Shown here: piece after piece, positions 42,334 through 51,988 of the stretch | Position numbering within the stretch: position 1 is the first letter of the stretch | Layout of the letters: each line of letters starts with the position of its first letter | Assembly (NCBI RefSeq): GCF_008806755.1 | Contig: NZ_WAAU01000011.1 | Location: 1 to 64,000 of the forward strand | Length of the DNA: 64,000 nt | Direction: 5' to 3' | Source: Tenacibaculum aiptasiae | Lineage (GTDB): Bacteria; Bacteroidota; Bacteroidia; Flavobacteriales; Flavobacteriaceae | Translations under genes and position numbers: made by a program | Notes under the pieces: generated by a model | What the model was told of the DNA's origin: nothing | Databases searched by the model: none | Seen by the model: only the letters and a program-made list of their open reading frames with translations

Positions 42334-44718
42334 CTAATTTGCTCTCTGCTGTTCTTCACTATTTCCAAAACCACGATTTCTAGTCTTTATTTTTTTATTT
42401 CCAAAACTATAGGATATTGAAAAACGTAAATATCTACTACTATAATTCTGGTCATAAATTGTTTTAACTCCATTTACTTCAGAAGTCAAATTATTTAAAC
42501 TAGCACTGTCAAAAATATCATTCACAAAAACAGCTGCTTGTAACTGCTTTTTTAAGAATGTTTTTTTAACTCCTAAGCTCAATCCGTACATCGTTCCTAA
42601 TTCGTAAATATTTGAACTAGATTTTGGCTGATAAAAGAAATCTGTTTGTACACTTGTATTTTCTGATAATGTAAAAGTATTGTTCGTTGAGAATCTAAAT
42701 TGAATACCATTCTTAACAGGTGCTGATAAATCTTCAAATACATTAGCATTAACACCTGAAATATGTGCATAATTTTGACTCTTCCACCAACTTGTAAAAC
42801 GAACATTATACATTTCTGAAAGTTGCCAATAAGTCCCATTATAATAGTTCCTTCTTATAACTGCTTGAATATTATTTTCAGGTTCGGCAGAAAATAATGT
42901 ACCAAAACCATCAGATGTATAACTAAAATATAAAGAAGTTATAAACTTACCTTTGTAATTATGAGTAAAAGTAAATCTGTCAATAAACGCAGGTTGAATA
43001 AATGGATTTCCTTCTGAGTATACATTACTATTCACATAGCTTCTAAAAGGGTTTAAATCTCTATAATTTGGGCGGTTGATACCTCTTCCATAATTAAATG
43101 AAAATGTATTGTTATCGTTTTTATTATAAGATACAAATACTGAAGGGAATAACTTAGTATAACTATTCTTATTTACTTGGTTTAAAGTTTCAGAAAAACC
43201 TCTGGTTTCAGTATTTTCTATTCTAAGACCAGCTTGCAAATTCCATTTATCACTAATTTTTCTTGAAGCATTTACATAAAAACCCTGCACATTTTCTTCA
43301 TATTCAAACTCATTAGATAAATTGGTATCTAATACAGGCACATTAGTTATTGTATTAAAATTATCTAATTTATTCTTTGTATTAATGAAACTAAACTTAA
43401 AACCATAAGACAAATCCAATTTATCAATAGGATGAGACATATCTGCTTTTATACTATAGTTATCTATTGCTTGATTGGTAATATTTTTAACTGATTGATT
43501 TACCCTTACAAATTGTCCAGAAGGAGAAAAAGTATTCACTAATGCATCCGCTTCTAGTTTATTTTCATAATTAAAATAATCAAAATCTACAGTTAGTTTT
43601 CTCCCCATAGTATCAAGTTTAGCAATTATATGAGCATTATATATATTGTTGTTTATACTTCTGCGTCTAGGCTCAGTTTTTACCAATAAACTATCTAATT
43701 GGTTAGATTCATTATAAAACTCAGTTGTTCCAGGGGCATCAGAAAAAGGTCTATTAAAACTTCCTAGATATTGCCCTCCTATTTCAATATTATCTGACAA
43801 TAAATAGTTTATAGACAACCTAGCTGAATTATTTTTTCTAGTATCTTTTGAATCAATGCCAACCTTCCATGTACTTTTTGGAAAAAAAGTAGCACTTCTT
43901 TCTAAGTTTCTTAAACTTCCTCTTGTAGTATTAATCGAAGCATTTAGTTGAATTTTATTTTTATTGTATGAGAAATTATTTCGCAATGTTCCATAACCAT
44001 AAGTATTTACATTATAAGAAAATGAAGTTGTGTTTTTCCAAGAATTCCTTCTTCCTTTCTTGTATACTATATTAATTATTCCACCTCCTCCAGATGCTTC
44101 ATATTGGGCTGGCGGATTGGTTATAATTTCTATTTTCTTGATATCATCTGCTGAGATTGAATTTAGAAAAGACACTAATTCCTCTCCAGAAAGTTGAATC
44201 AAACGTCCATCAACCATTACTCTGGTTGCCTCTCCTCCAACCATACTTATTTGATTGTTTTGGATTGTAATAGCAGGAGCTAATTTTAACGCGTCTAAAG
44301 CATCACCTCCACTTGCAGACACACTATTTTCTACATTAAAAATTAATCTATCTGTTTTTTGTTCTATTAATCTTTTCTTCGATCTAATTACAACTTCATT
44401 TAACCTACTACTCTCTTCCTTTAATATTAAAGTTCCTAAATCTATATCTGTATTTAAACTTACTTGTTTCTTTATTTCTAAGAAACCAATAAAACTTATT
44501 CTTAAATTATAGGTTCCTTTTGGAGCGGATAATGAAAACTCACCATTATCTATAGTTGTAGTTCCTTTAATAATTTTTCCTTCTAAACTTTGTAAAATAA
44601 CGTTGGCAAAAACAATCGGCTCATTACCTTCTGTTACTTTACCTGTAATCTTTATCTGTCCTGTTAAACTTATAGCTTGAAATAATAATGCTAAAATGAA
44701 AATGCTTTTAACTCTCAT
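42334..44718 (-). CDS. TonB-dependent receptor, outer-membrane beta-barrel family
   Basis: 794 residues. Signal peptide, then a CarboxypepD_reg-like N-terminal domain (KITGKVTEGNEPIVFANVILQSLEGK), then a compact plug with VMVDGRLIQLSGEELVSFLNSI and IKKIEIITNPPAQYEASGGGGIINIVYKKGR. Last comes a barrel of the outer-membrane-protein beta-brl type, ending in YLRFSISYSFGNKK. The tail is basic (KIKTRNRGFGNSEEQQRAN). The gene is downstream of a membrane-bound AraC regulator, from which a 12-bp inverted repeat separates it. It probably imports a ligand sensed by that regulator. Confidence 0.88.
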   Translation of the reverse strand: MRVKSIFILALLFQAISLTGQIKITGKVTEGNEPIVFANVILQSLEGKIIKGTTTIDNGEFSLSAPKGTYNLRISFIGFLEIKKQVSLNTDIDLGTLILKEESSRLNEVVIRSKKRLIEQKTDRLIFNVENSVSASGGDALDALKLAPAITIQNNQISMVGGEATRVMVDGRLIQLSGEELVSFLNSISADDIKKIEIITNPPAQYEASGGGGIINIVYKKGRRNSWKNTTSFSYNVNTYGYGTLRNNFSYNKNKIQLNASINTTRGSLRNLERSATFFPKSTWKVGIDSKDTRKNNSARLSINYLLSDNIEIGGQYLGSFNRPFSDAPGTTEFYNESNQLDSLLVKTEPRRRSINNNIYNAHIIAKLDTMGRKLTVDFDYFNYENKLEADALVNTFSPSGQFVRVNQSVKNITNQAIDNYSIKADMSHPIDKLDLSYGFKFSFINTKNKLDNFNTITNVPVLDTNLSNEFEYEENVQGFYVNASRKISDKWNLQAGLRIENTETRGFSETLNQVNKNSYTKLFPSVFVSYNKNDNNTFSFNYGRGINRPNYRDLNPFRSYVNSNVYSEGNPFIQPAFIDRFTFTHNYKGKFITSLYFSYTSDGFGTLFSAEPENNIQAVIRRNYYNGTYWQLSEMYNVRFTSWWKSQNYAHISGVNANVFEDLSAPVKNGIQFRFSTNNTFTLSENTSVQTDFFYQPKSSSNIYELGTMYGLSLGVKKTFLKKQLQAAVFVNDIFDSASLNNLTSEVNGVKTIYDQNYSSRYLRFSISYSFGNKKIKTRNRGFGNSEEQQRAN

Positions 44719-44779
44719 GAATATACTTTTTATTTGAGAGCAAAATTGTAGCTATTTAAAATTGCTTGCGACCGAATGC

Positions 44780-44845
44780 ATAAAGTCGAACTATTTTTTC
44801 ATGAATAAATTGGTTTGACTATCTCACACAAACGTTCGACTTTAT
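44780..44845. promoter_or_regulatory. Perfect 12-bp inverted repeat upstream of the TonB receptor
   Basis: ATAAAGTCGAAC at 44780-44791 and GTTCGACTTTAT at 44834-44845, 42 bp apart. They lie between the AraC-type regulator gene and the receptor gene it probably controls, upstream of the receptor start at 44718. A hairpin terminator is unlikely because the loop is long and no T-run follows. The best guess is an operator for the AraC-type regulator encoded next door. Confidence 0.6.
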
Positions 44846-44858
44846 CATAAACACCTGA

Positions 44859-45995
44859 CTACAAATGTTTTTTCCGATATTGAGTTGGTGTTAATCCTGT
44901 TTGTTTTTTAAACTCTGTATTGAAAGAAGATTTAGAGTTAAAACCTACTTCATATAAAATTTCTAGTACGGTTAACTTCTTATTTTCCGGATTTTCAAGA
45001 ATTTCTTTGGCTCTGTTAATTCGATATCCATTTACAAATTCAAAAAAATGCTGTCCTATATTATGATTTATTAATATTGATAAATCTCTGTAAGGAATAT
45101 TCATTTGATTTGCCAAATTATGAATGGTAAGAGATGAATTTAAATAAGGTCTTTCTTCTTCCATAAACTTTTTTACTACGGACACTTCTTCTAAAACTTC
45201 TTCTTTTGTATCCTTAGTTTTTTCTTCTAAAAAGTTTTTAACTAATTGATGTTTGGTGTCAATTCCTCTAAACAGTTCTGGTTGATATAAACTTTTCAAA
45301 ACAATCCAACATAAATATCCAAGTAGGACTAATGTTGTTATAATTCGCATAACGTCCAATATTTCTTCATCTGAACCAAATAATTTATAAATACTTTTAA
45401 TTAATGAAAGAGAAATTAAAACAACACTAATACTAGCCAATTGAAATAACCATTTATAATTATAATTTGTAATAGATGAATAGTTTTCTAACAATAACTC
45501 CTTATATTTTTTTAATTCAACAAATATGAAAGCCAAATAAACTATTGAAACCAAAAGTCCATAAACTAAAGATATTTTTGTTTCAATATTAGAGTAGTAA
45601 TTATTATAAAACTCAATTTGCTGTTCTTTAGAAGCCAAATAGAAATTAGGAAAATAAATAAGTAATTCAATAGCAAATGGAATAAGATGTAACAAATGCT
45701 TGGGCTGAAGTTTAAAATATGAATAAATACAGGATACTACATATAAATATAGAAGCGGACTAGCTAGAAATCCGATTTGATCTCGAAGCATATCTAAAGT
45801 AACCGGTACTTGTACATAATTAGCATAAAAAAAAACACTAATATGAATAGAAAAAACAATAAAGTAAATAGCCATTAACTGATTACTTGTTTTGTTTTTA
45901 GTTTTTACAGTGAGTAAAAATGCCGAAAGCAATAGTGCTATAAATATTAAAATAAGTGTTATAAAACCTCGAATTGAAGCACTATCCATATACAA
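44859..45995 (-). CDS. Membrane-bound AraC-family regulator
   Basis: 378 residues. Seven hydrophobic helices occupy about residues 9-240, as in 7TM-sensor/AraC hybrids of Bacteroidota. The C-terminal 100 residues are an AraC DNA-binding domain with two helix-turn-helix units (SLTIHNLANQMNIPYRDLSILI and VLEILYEVGFNSKSSFNTEF) ending in the typical KKQTGLTPTQYRKKHL. A link segment carries many glutamates. It starts 3 bp after the cvpA stop and so may share its transcript. The downstream TonB receptor and the inverted repeat between them suggest the target. Confidence 0.85.
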   Translation of the reverse strand: MYMDSASIRGFITLILIFIALLLSAFLLTVKTKNKTSNQLMAIYFIVFSIHISVFFYANYVQVPVTLDMLRDQIGFLASPLLYLYVVSCIYSYFKLQPKHLLHLIPFAIELLIYFPNFYLASKEQQIEFYNNYYSNIETKISLVYGLLVSIVYLAFIFVELKKYKELLLENYSSITNYNYKWLFQLASISVVLISLSLIKSIYKLFGSDEEILDVMRIITTLVLLGYLCWIVLKSLYQPELFRGIDTKHQLVKNFLEEKTKDTKEEVLEEVSVVKKFMEEERPYLNSSLTIHNLANQMNIPYRDLSILINHNIGQHFFEFVNGYRINRAKEILENPENKKLTVLEILYEVGFNSKSSFNTEFKKQTGLTPTQYRKKHL

Positions 45996-45998
45996 CTT

Positions 45999-46526
45999 TT
46001 AATTTGTTTCTTTTATTTCTTCTTCCTCTTGAACCTCATCATCCTTTATAATAGATGGAAAAATAGTTGGCGCAATTTTTTTGACTGGTTTATATAAAAT
46101 AGATTCATTAAGATTTTCTTCAGAAACAAATGGAATGGTGTCATTCATTTTTCCAAAAAATATGAAAATAACACTCAATATCAATCCTATTTTTAAAGCG
46201 CCAAAAGCTCCTCCTAATATTTTATTTAAAATTCCTAAAGAGGCAAAATCCGCTATTTTGGTTAAGGCCTTACCTAACAAAGCTATTACAATTATAATTA
46301 CAACAAAAGTTCCTGCAAATGCTGCTAAAGAAATATATTTTTCATCCCAAGTAACACTATTCTTTAACCAGTCTCCAATAAAGTATGAAAAATGAATTGC
46401 TCCATAAACCCCAGCTACTAAAGCTACTAAAGAAGCCACCTCTACAAATAACCCTTTCATAAGTCCGCGAACAAAACCAAAAAGAAGTAAAGCTGTTATA
46501 ATAATATCAAAAGTATTCATAGGCAA
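45999..46526 (-). CDS. cvpA: CvpA-family membrane protein
   Basis: 175 residues with four membrane helices and the CvpA core (NTFDIIITALLLFGFVRGLMKGLFVEVASLVAL, later DFASLGILNKILGGAFGALKIGL). A cytoplasmic acidic tail (DDEVQEEEEIKE) closes it. CvpA proteins are needed for colicin V production in E. coli and for envelope stress tolerance elsewhere. It is transcribed with the AraC regulator (3-bp gap) and diverges from the gene at 46632. Confidence 0.85.
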   Translation of the reverse strand: MPMNTFDIIITALLLFGFVRGLMKGLFVEVASLVALVAGVYGAIHFSYFIGDWLKNSVTWDEKYISLAAFAGTFVVIIIVIALLGKALTKIADFASLGILNKILGGAFGALKIGLILSVIFIFFGKMNDTIPFVSEENLNESILYKPVKKIAPTIFPSIIKDDEVQEEEEIKETN

Positions 46527-46604
46527 TAATTAAAAGTATTCTAAAGAGTTCATAAAGTAATTATGTGCATCAATTCTATGTTCAAATATACACAACTCAT
46601 TTGT

Positions 46605-46612
46605 ATCTTTGC
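46605..46612 (+). promoter_or_regulatory. TAnnTTTG -7 box
   Basis: TATCTTTG lies 19 bp before the start codon at 46632. Confidence 0.5.
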
Positions 46613-46631
46613 ATTTTCTTAAAAAAATCAA

Positions 46632-46988
46632 ATGACGAAAGAAGTTAACTTAAAAGAAAAATGGGATTTTGTTGTAAAGCAATTATCACAACAATTTGCT
46701 GATGGAGATGAACTGAATTTAGATGGCATCATCTATTTAATTGGTGTACAAGAGTTAGGTCAAGGGCATCGAAAATTTAAAAAAGACGAAAAGGTTAACT
46801 TAATGCATATTGCTATCTGCAAACTTTTAGAACCTTATGGTTATTATGAATTCGATTTTTTTGATAATGATGGTTGGCCTCACTATAAAACACTAACAGA
46901 ATTACCTAATTTAAAACCAGGTGAACAATCTGTATTGATTAAAGAAGCAATTATAAATTATTTTGAAGCTTTAGATTTCTTTGAATAA
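46632..46988 (+). CDS. Conserved hypothetical protein
   Basis: 118 residues, soluble. It opens MTKEVNLKEKWDFVVKQLSQQFADGDELNLDGIIYLIGVQELG and contains HRKFKKDEKVNLMHIAICKLLEPYGYYEF and FFDNDGWPHYKTLTELP. The even pattern suggests a conserved, compact domain, but I know no function for it. It has its own promoter box and lies convergent with the dehydrogenase gene, whose stop is 2 bp away. Confidence 0.7.
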   Translation: MTKEVNLKEKWDFVVKQLSQQFADGDELNLDGIIYLIGVQELGQGHRKFKKDEKVNLMHIAICKLLEPYGYYEFDFFDNDGWPHYKTLTELPNLKPGEQSVLIKEAIINYFEALDFFE

Positions 46989-46990
46989 AA

Positions 46991-47785
46991 TTAAGTAACG
47001 CTTAATTTTCTTATCATCTTTGATAATAATTTTGGAAAAAAACGCTTGGCATATACTCCAAGCTTTTCCTTAGCTCCTGCTATATAAACCTCCTCTTTCT
47101 TTTTTCTAATTGCTTTTATCATCAACTCAGCAAATCTATCAGGGTTTATACCATTGGCTGTTGCTGCATCCATGGAATTTTGAGGACTCCCATTTCCTGT
47201 TAATGCATTTTTAGACACATTAGTAGTTACAAAACCTGGGCAAACCAAAGTAACTGCTATGTTATCTTTATGATGTTCTGCCCGTAAACTATCAAAAAAG
47301 CCATGCAATGCATGTTTTGTAGCTGCATAAGATGAGCGCAATGGAGTCCCTATTTTTCCTACAATACTAGTTGTTACAACAAAATGCCCTTCTTTTCTTT
47401 GTGTAAAATGTGGAAGTAATGCTTTTGTTAAAGCTACAGTTCCTAAATAATTAATATCCATCAAACGTTTATCAACAGATATACTCGTATCTTTTACTAA
47501 AGAACGTTGGCTAATTCCTCCATTATTAACCAAAACATCAATTCCATTAAAACAAGAAATAGCCTCACCCACTTTAGAAGTCAGACTGTTATAATCTTCT
47601 AAATCTATTGGCAAAATCTTAACGTTTTTTGAGTTTTTGCAAAGTATTTTTGTCTCCTCTAAAGCATTTGTATTTCTCGATGATAAAATTAAATTTGCAT
47701 CGTAATTAGATAACGCAATCGCTAATGATTTACCAATACCTGATGAGGCGCCTGTTATCCAGAAAACTTTATTTTTAATATGCAT
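46991..47785 (-). CDS. Short-chain dehydrogenase/reductase
   Basis: 264 residues of the SDR Rossmann fold. The NAD(P) motif is TGASSGIGKS near residues 11-20. The catalytic set is asparagine in LVNNGGISQR, serine in VVTTSIVGKIG and YxxxK in SSYAATKHALHG. Basic residue placement (LSSRN after strand 2) favours NADP. The C-terminus (AKRFFPKLLSKMIRKLS) is basic and hydrophobic and may touch the membrane, as in DltE/YqjQ-type SDRs. The substrate is unknown. Confidence 0.88.
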   Translation of the reverse strand: MHIKNKVFWITGASSGIGKSLAIALSNYDANLILSSRNTNALEETKILCKNSKNVKILPIDLEDYNSLTSKVGEAISCFNGIDVLVNNGGISQRSLVKDTSISVDKRLMDINYLGTVALTKALLPHFTQRKEGHFVVTTSIVGKIGTPLRSSYAATKHALHGFFDSLRAEHHKDNIAVTLVCPGFVTTNVSKNALTGNGSPQNSMDAATANGINPDRFAELMIKAIRKKKEEVYIAGAKEKLGVYAKRFFPKLLSKMIRKLSVT

Positions 47786-47910
47786 ATAATATTTACTTTA
47801 AAGAAAAACTCCCCTAAAATAAACAACAAAAAATAAAAATGGTACACTTCTTGGAAAGAAGTTTGTAAATGACTAGTTTTAAAACCTTAATAACAACCCT
47901 TTAAATTATA

Positions 47911-49296
47911 ATGATGAAAAAATTACTGGCTCTATTAATACTTACTACTTCAATAGTTAACGCTCAGTATACTGTTAAAGGAACAATGACTCCTACAGAA
48001 AAAACCAATTGGGTTATTCTGTATAAAATAGAAGGAGCAAAACAAAAATTCGTTACCAATACAACAATTCAATTCGATACTGTTGTCGTTGGTGGAAACA
48101 AGCAATCAATAGGTAAATTTAAATTCGACTTACCAAGCACAGCTAAACCAGGTGCTTATAGAGCAACTTATAGAAATAGAGGTGCTGGGTTTGTAGACTT
48201 TTTCTTTAATAAAGAAAATGTAGAATTTATTTTTAATCCAAAATATCCAGATGAATCAGTTGTTTTTACTTCATCTAGAGAAAATAAATTATACAACGAA
48301 TATTTACAGGCATATGCTGCTGTTCAAAAAAAGATTGACGAAAATCAAGTAGCTTATATTAAAGAAGAAAATAAGGAAGCTAAAAAAGCATATAAAAAAC
48401 AAGTTAAACAACTTGAAGATGTTCAAGAAACTTATGAAAATAAGTCTGAAGGAATGTTAGTTCATCATTTCATTAAAGCTTCTCAAAGATATAATCCTTC
48501 TAGTCCTGTTGACAACATGGAAGATTATTTAACAACTGTTGGAGACAACTTCTTTAGATATATCGATTTTAAAAGTGAAGCTTTATTTAACTCTTCTTTC
48601 TTAGTTGACAGAATTAACGATTATGTTTTTTACTTAAACAATTCTGAAGATAAAGAATTACAGCAAAAGTTATTAAGAGGTGCTATCAATAAAGTGATTG
48701 ATGAATTACCTAAGGGAAAATTAAAAAAATCTGTATTAGAATTTTTAATTACTTCTTTATCTGACAAACGTGACGGTGAATCTGTAGATTGGTTATTTGC
48801 TGAGCACTATGATAAATTACCAGATAATCAAAAAGATGCTGAGTTCAAGAAAAAAATATTAGATGTATTACGTGCTACTGTAGGTAGAACTGCTCCTGAT
48901 TTTTCTTGGGAAGAAGATGGTAAAGAAATGAAATTATCTACTTTAAATGATAGTGATAAGTATTTATTAGTATTTTGGAGTACAGCTTGTCCTCACTGTG
49001 TTAGAGACGTTCCTAACTTATACAGTTTTATGAACAATCACAAAAACACTTCTGTAATTTCTTTTTCAATTGAAAATTCAGACAATAATTTTAAAGACTG
49101 GAATGAGTTTAAAAAACAATTACCTAATTGGCATAATGCAGCAGGTACTCACCCAGAATATAAATGGGATAATGAAACTGTAAGAGCTTATAACTTATTA
49201 GGAACTCCTAGTTACTTTGTTTTAGATAGTAATAAGAAAATTATTGCTACACCAGAGGAACTAGAAGATGTAAAAAAATATTTTGAAAATCATTAA
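47911..49296 (+). CDS. Secreted TlpA-like thioredoxin-domain protein
   Basis: 461 residues. The signal peptide ends near SIVNAQ. Residues of about 20-130 form an N-terminal beta domain (DUF4369-like in style, with FVTNTTIQFDTVVVGG). A long charged helical linker follows, and the C-terminal thioredoxin fold starts at VGRTAPDFSWEEDGKEMKLSTL with the redox site WSTACPHC near residues 355-362. It probably acts in periplasmic disulfide reduction or cytochrome maturation. The role of the first domain is unknown. It has its own bidirectional terminator. Confidence 0.85.
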   Translation: MMKKLLALLILTTSIVNAQYTVKGTMTPTEKTNWVILYKIEGAKQKFVTNTTIQFDTVVVGGNKQSIGKFKFDLPSTAKPGAYRATYRNRGAGFVDFFFNKENVEFIFNPKYPDESVVFTSSRENKLYNEYLQAYAAVQKKIDENQVAYIKEENKEAKKAYKKQVKQLEDVQETYENKSEGMLVHHFIKASQRYNPSSPVDNMEDYLTTVGDNFFRYIDFKSEALFNSSFLVDRINDYVFYLNNSEDKELQQKLLRGAINKVIDELPKGKLKKSVLEFLITSLSDKRDGESVDWLFAEHYDKLPDNQKDAEFKKKILDVLRATVGRTAPDFSWEEDGKEMKLSTLNDSDKYLLVFWSTACPHCVRDVPNLYSFMNNHKNTSVISFSIENSDNNFKDWNEFKKQLPNWHNAAGTHPEYKWDNETVRAYNLLGTPSYFVLDSNKKIIATPEELEDVKKYFENH

Positions 49297-49313
49297 AAAT
49301 GATTTCAATAAAC

Positions 49314-49344
49314 AAAACACCCATCAAAATTTGATGGGTGTTTT
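49314..49344. terminator. Bidirectional terminator
   Basis: An AAAACACCCATCAAA / TTTGATGGGTGTTTT stem, nearly loopless, between convergent genes ending at 49296 and 49348. Confidence 0.88.
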
Positions 49345-49347
49345 ATT

Positions 49348-49707
49348 TTAAAAATGTAAGAAAGCATTTTCCAAGTGCTCAATTTTAAACTTTCCTTTTT
49401 CTTTAATTAATGCTATAACATCAAATCGTAATTCTATATCTAATTCTTTTTCATTTATATAGTTATCAGCTGCAGACACTAATAATTTAACTTTTTTAGA
49501 ACTTATAAAATCTTGTGGACTTCCAAAATAACTCGTTGATCTTGTTTTTACCTCAACAACTATTAATACTTCCTCTTTTTTTGCAATAATATCAATTTCA
49601 GCTTTTTGAAATCGATAGTTTTTTTCAAGAATTACATATCCTTTCTCTTGTAAATATTCAATAGCTAATTCTTCACCTTTTTTTCCAAGTTCATTATGTT
49701 CTGCCAT
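49348..49707 (-). CDS. YraN family (UPF0102) nuclease-fold protein
   Basis: 119 residues. It carries the family signature: GKKGEELAIEYLQEKGYVILEKNYRFQKAEIDIIAKKEEVLIVVEVKTRS, that is, the E...GEIDii...vEVKtR nuclease-like core. Members look like Holliday-junction-type endonucleases, but activity is not established for most. The last gene of a likely minus-strand set with the peroxidase (16-bp gap) and the LD-carboxypeptidase. Confidence 0.9.
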   Translation of the reverse strand: MAEHNELGKKGEELAIEYLQEKGYVILEKNYRFQKAEIDIIAKKEEVLIVVEVKTRSTSYFGSPQDFISSKKVKLLVSAADNYINEKELDIELRFDVIALIKEKGKFKIEHLENAFLHF

Positions 49708-49723
49708 TCTGTTAAGTTACAAC

Positions 49724-50806
49724 TTATTTGAATGGATTTGAAAACTTTGGATTTTCTAACAAATTAGTATCTGTTAATGTTTTTAAAAATGCTATTAAAT
49801 CTTGTTTATCCTGTTCTGTTAATTCTAAGCCTTTTTTACTAATACTTGCTAATGTTAAGTTTAAAGTAGGTGAATTTATCACTTCATCATTATAATGGTC
49901 TATAGCTTCTTCTAATGTTTTAAACCTTCCGTCATGCATATAAGGTGCTGTTACCTCGATATTCCTTAAAGAAGGTACTTTAAATTTTGCTCTATCAAAA
50001 GAACTTTTAGTTACTTTCTCCCTTCCAATATCTTTAAAATTAATTTCTAAATCTAAGCCATTATTCATGTACTCATTGTTCTCAAAGTTAGCACCATTAT
50101 GACATTGCGCACAATTAGCTCCAGAATTGCTTGGATTATTTCCATCGTAACCTTTAAAAAATAATATTCGCCCTCTTTCTTCACTTGTTGTTAATGTCGC
50201 TTCTTTTCTTAAATAGCGATCATATTTACTTTGATTCGAAATAATTGAGTTCATAAACTGTTCTAATGCTAAAGAAATAGTTTCTGCAGATATTCCTCCA
50301 CTAGGAAAAACCTTATTAAATAATAATTTATAGTCACTTTTCTTTTTAAGCTTTTCTATAACATTTTCTATTGTTTCATCCATTTCTAATTCATCTTCAA
50401 TAGGCATTAAAGCCTGATCTCTTAATAAATGAGCTCTACCATCCCAAAAGAAATCATTTGTATTCCATGCCATATTAAAAATAGCCATAGCTTGTCTTTT
50501 TCCTGGTAACTTTTTCACTCCAATAGAAAACCTTCTTTTATCTGAAAATGCATTCTTTTGCTCATGACAAGAAGCGCAAGAAATCGAATTGTCTTTACTT
50601 AAACTTTTCTCATAAAAAAGCTTCCTACCTAAGGAAACTCCTTGCTCCGTTAGTTGATTATCTTCAGGAATGTTTGGTTGTGAAAAACCAGTAAAATCTA
50701 GTGTATAAGGCAATAAAGTATATTCATCTACTTCTGTTCCATTTGAACATGAATAGAAAAAAACTAAAACAAAGGGTAGTAAAATATATAATTCGCTCTT
50801 TTTCAT
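49724..50806 (-). CDS. Di-haem cytochrome c peroxidase (MauG family)
   Basis: 360 residues with a lipoprotein signal (LVFFYSCSNG, cysteine near 20). Two haem c sites are visible: CASCHEQ near residue 77 and CAQCHNG near 232. The conserved DGRAHLLRDQALMPIEDELEM and late APYMHDGRFKTLEEAIDHY are the standard peroxidase/MauG blocks. It would sit in the periplasm, taking electrons from a c-type carrier to reduce peroxide or oxidise a protein cofactor. Which of the two cannot be told. Confidence 0.9.
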   Translation of the reverse strand: MKKSELYILLPFVLVFFYSCSNGTEVDEYTLLPYTLDFTGFSQPNIPEDNQLTEQGVSLGRKLFYEKSLSKDNSISCASCHEQKNAFSDKRRFSIGVKKLPGKRQAMAIFNMAWNTNDFFWDGRAHLLRDQALMPIEDELEMDETIENVIEKLKKKSDYKLLFNKVFPSGGISAETISLALEQFMNSIISNQSKYDRYLRKEATLTTSEERGRILFFKGYDGNNPSNSGANCAQCHNGANFENNEYMNNGLDLEINFKDIGREKVTKSSFDRAKFKVPSLRNIEVTAPYMHDGRFKTLEEAIDHYNDEVINSPTLNLTLASISKKGLELTEQDKQDLIAFLKTLTDTNLLENPKFSNPFK

Positions 50807-50886
50807 TCTTCATTTGTTTACATAACAAAGTTCCTGAAAAAGCAAAAAAACGGTTTTGATTTAAATCAAAATGAAACGAAGTTTAT

Positions 50887-51879
50887 TTATTTTGTAAAAG
50901 CAACTGAAGAACTACTTTTATCAATATTTAACTTAACAGTTCTTCCCATTATCAAAGCTCTATTGTCTGGTTCATGACCAGCAGGAAAATTAAACATAAC
51001 AGGAATGTCTTTAGGAATCACATCTAAAATCAACTGTTCTATAGAACTCCCCCAAGGAGTTGTATTTCTTTTAATCTTAGTCATATCTCCAACAATAACT
51101 CCTTTCAATTTATTAAAATAGCCTGCTCGTTTTAAACTTTGCAACATTCTATCAATAGCATACTTATATTCACCTATTTCTTCAATAAAAAGAATCTTTC
51201 CTTCTGTTGACATTTGACTATCAGAACCAAGCATAGAAGCTAAAATAGCAATGTTTCCTCCTATTATCTCACCTGACACTTCTCCTATTCTATTATATTT
51301 CGATGATTGTATAGTATAGTTTAATGTTTCTCCAAACAAAGCTTTTCTTAGCGTTTCAATAGTTTCTGGAATATCTTCTATTTCATCTTGCATACTTGTT
51401 CCCATCATACCATGCATTGTTTCAACTCCCAAATTATGAATATGATTATGAAAAGCAGTAATATCAGAATAACCTATTATCCATTTTGGATTTTCTTTAA
51501 ACTTAGTAAAATCCAACTTATCTAGAATTCTAACAGAACCGTACCCTCCTCGAGCTGACCAAATTGCTTTTATATTAGGATTATCTAATGCATCCTGAAC
51601 ATCCTGACAACGTTCTTCATCAGTTCCTGCAAAATGATGGTTTTGATTAAACATATGCTTACCATACACTACTTTTAATCCCCAACTTTCTGCTAATTCT
51701 TTAGCTTTATCAATAATGTGTTTTCTGTTTTTCAAAATACCTGCTGGGGCTACTATTGCAATCGTATCTCCTTTTTGTAAATACGGTGGTTGTACTAACT
51801 TCATATGTTTAGTTTGTGAAAAAACTGATGAAATCATCAGCATAAAAAACAACAAGAATATTCTTTTTCTCATAATCAT
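50887..51879 (-). CDS. LD-carboxypeptidase, peptidase family S66
   Basis: 330 residues with an N-terminal signal sequence (RIFLLFFMLMISSVFSQ). The nucleophile serine lies in IIGYSDITAFHN, the catalytic glutamate region is LFIEEIGEYKYAIDRML, and the histidine is in FPAGHEPDNRALIMG. It cleaves the terminal D-Ala from muropeptide tetrapeptides (LD-carboxypeptidase) in murein recycling or wall trimming. Family S66 members are often cytosolic, but this one carries a signal, so a periplasmic role is likely. ATG at 51879 or 51873 (MIM) both fit. A TACATTTG box lies at 51922 down to 51915. Confidence 0.88.
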   Translation of the reverse strand: MIMRKRIFLLFFMLMISSVFSQTKHMKLVQPPYLQKGDTIAIVAPAGILKNRKHIIDKAKELAESWGLKVVYGKHMFNQNHHFAGTDEERCQDVQDALDNPNIKAIWSARGGYGSVRILDKLDFTKFKENPKWIIGYSDITAFHNHIHNLGVETMHGMMGTSMQDEIEDIPETIETLRKALFGETLNYTIQSSKYNRIGEVSGEIIGGNIAILASMLGSDSQMSTEGKILFIEEIGEYKYAIDRMLQSLKRAGYFNKLKGVIVGDMTKIKRNTTPWGSSIEQLILDVIPKDIPVMFNFPAGHEPDNRALIMGRTVKLNIDKSSSSVAFTK

Positions 51880-51914
51880 GTCTTTTTTTCTTGATTCTAA
51901 AGTATAAAATCTAT

Positions 51915-51922
51915 CAAATGTA
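51915..51922 (-). promoter_or_regulatory. TAnnTTTG -7 box for the LD-carboxypeptidase gene
   Basis: TACATTTG on the minus strand, 35 bp before the start at 51879, in the divergent gap with metG. Confidence 0.45.
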
Positions 51923-51957
51923 CCTATTTTATAACAGTATAAAAAATTGCTTTTTTG

Positions 51958-51965
51958 TACTTTTG
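51958..51965 (+). promoter_or_regulatory. TAnnTTTG -7 box for metG
   Basis: TACTTTTG, 23 bp before the metG start codon. Confidence 0.5.
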
Positions 51966-51988
51966 CGCTTTAATTTTAGTAAAAAAAC

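Noticed and set aside
44780..44845. Terminator for the AraC regulator gene
   Set aside because: The arms are perfect but separated by 42 bp, and no T-run follows on the minus strand.
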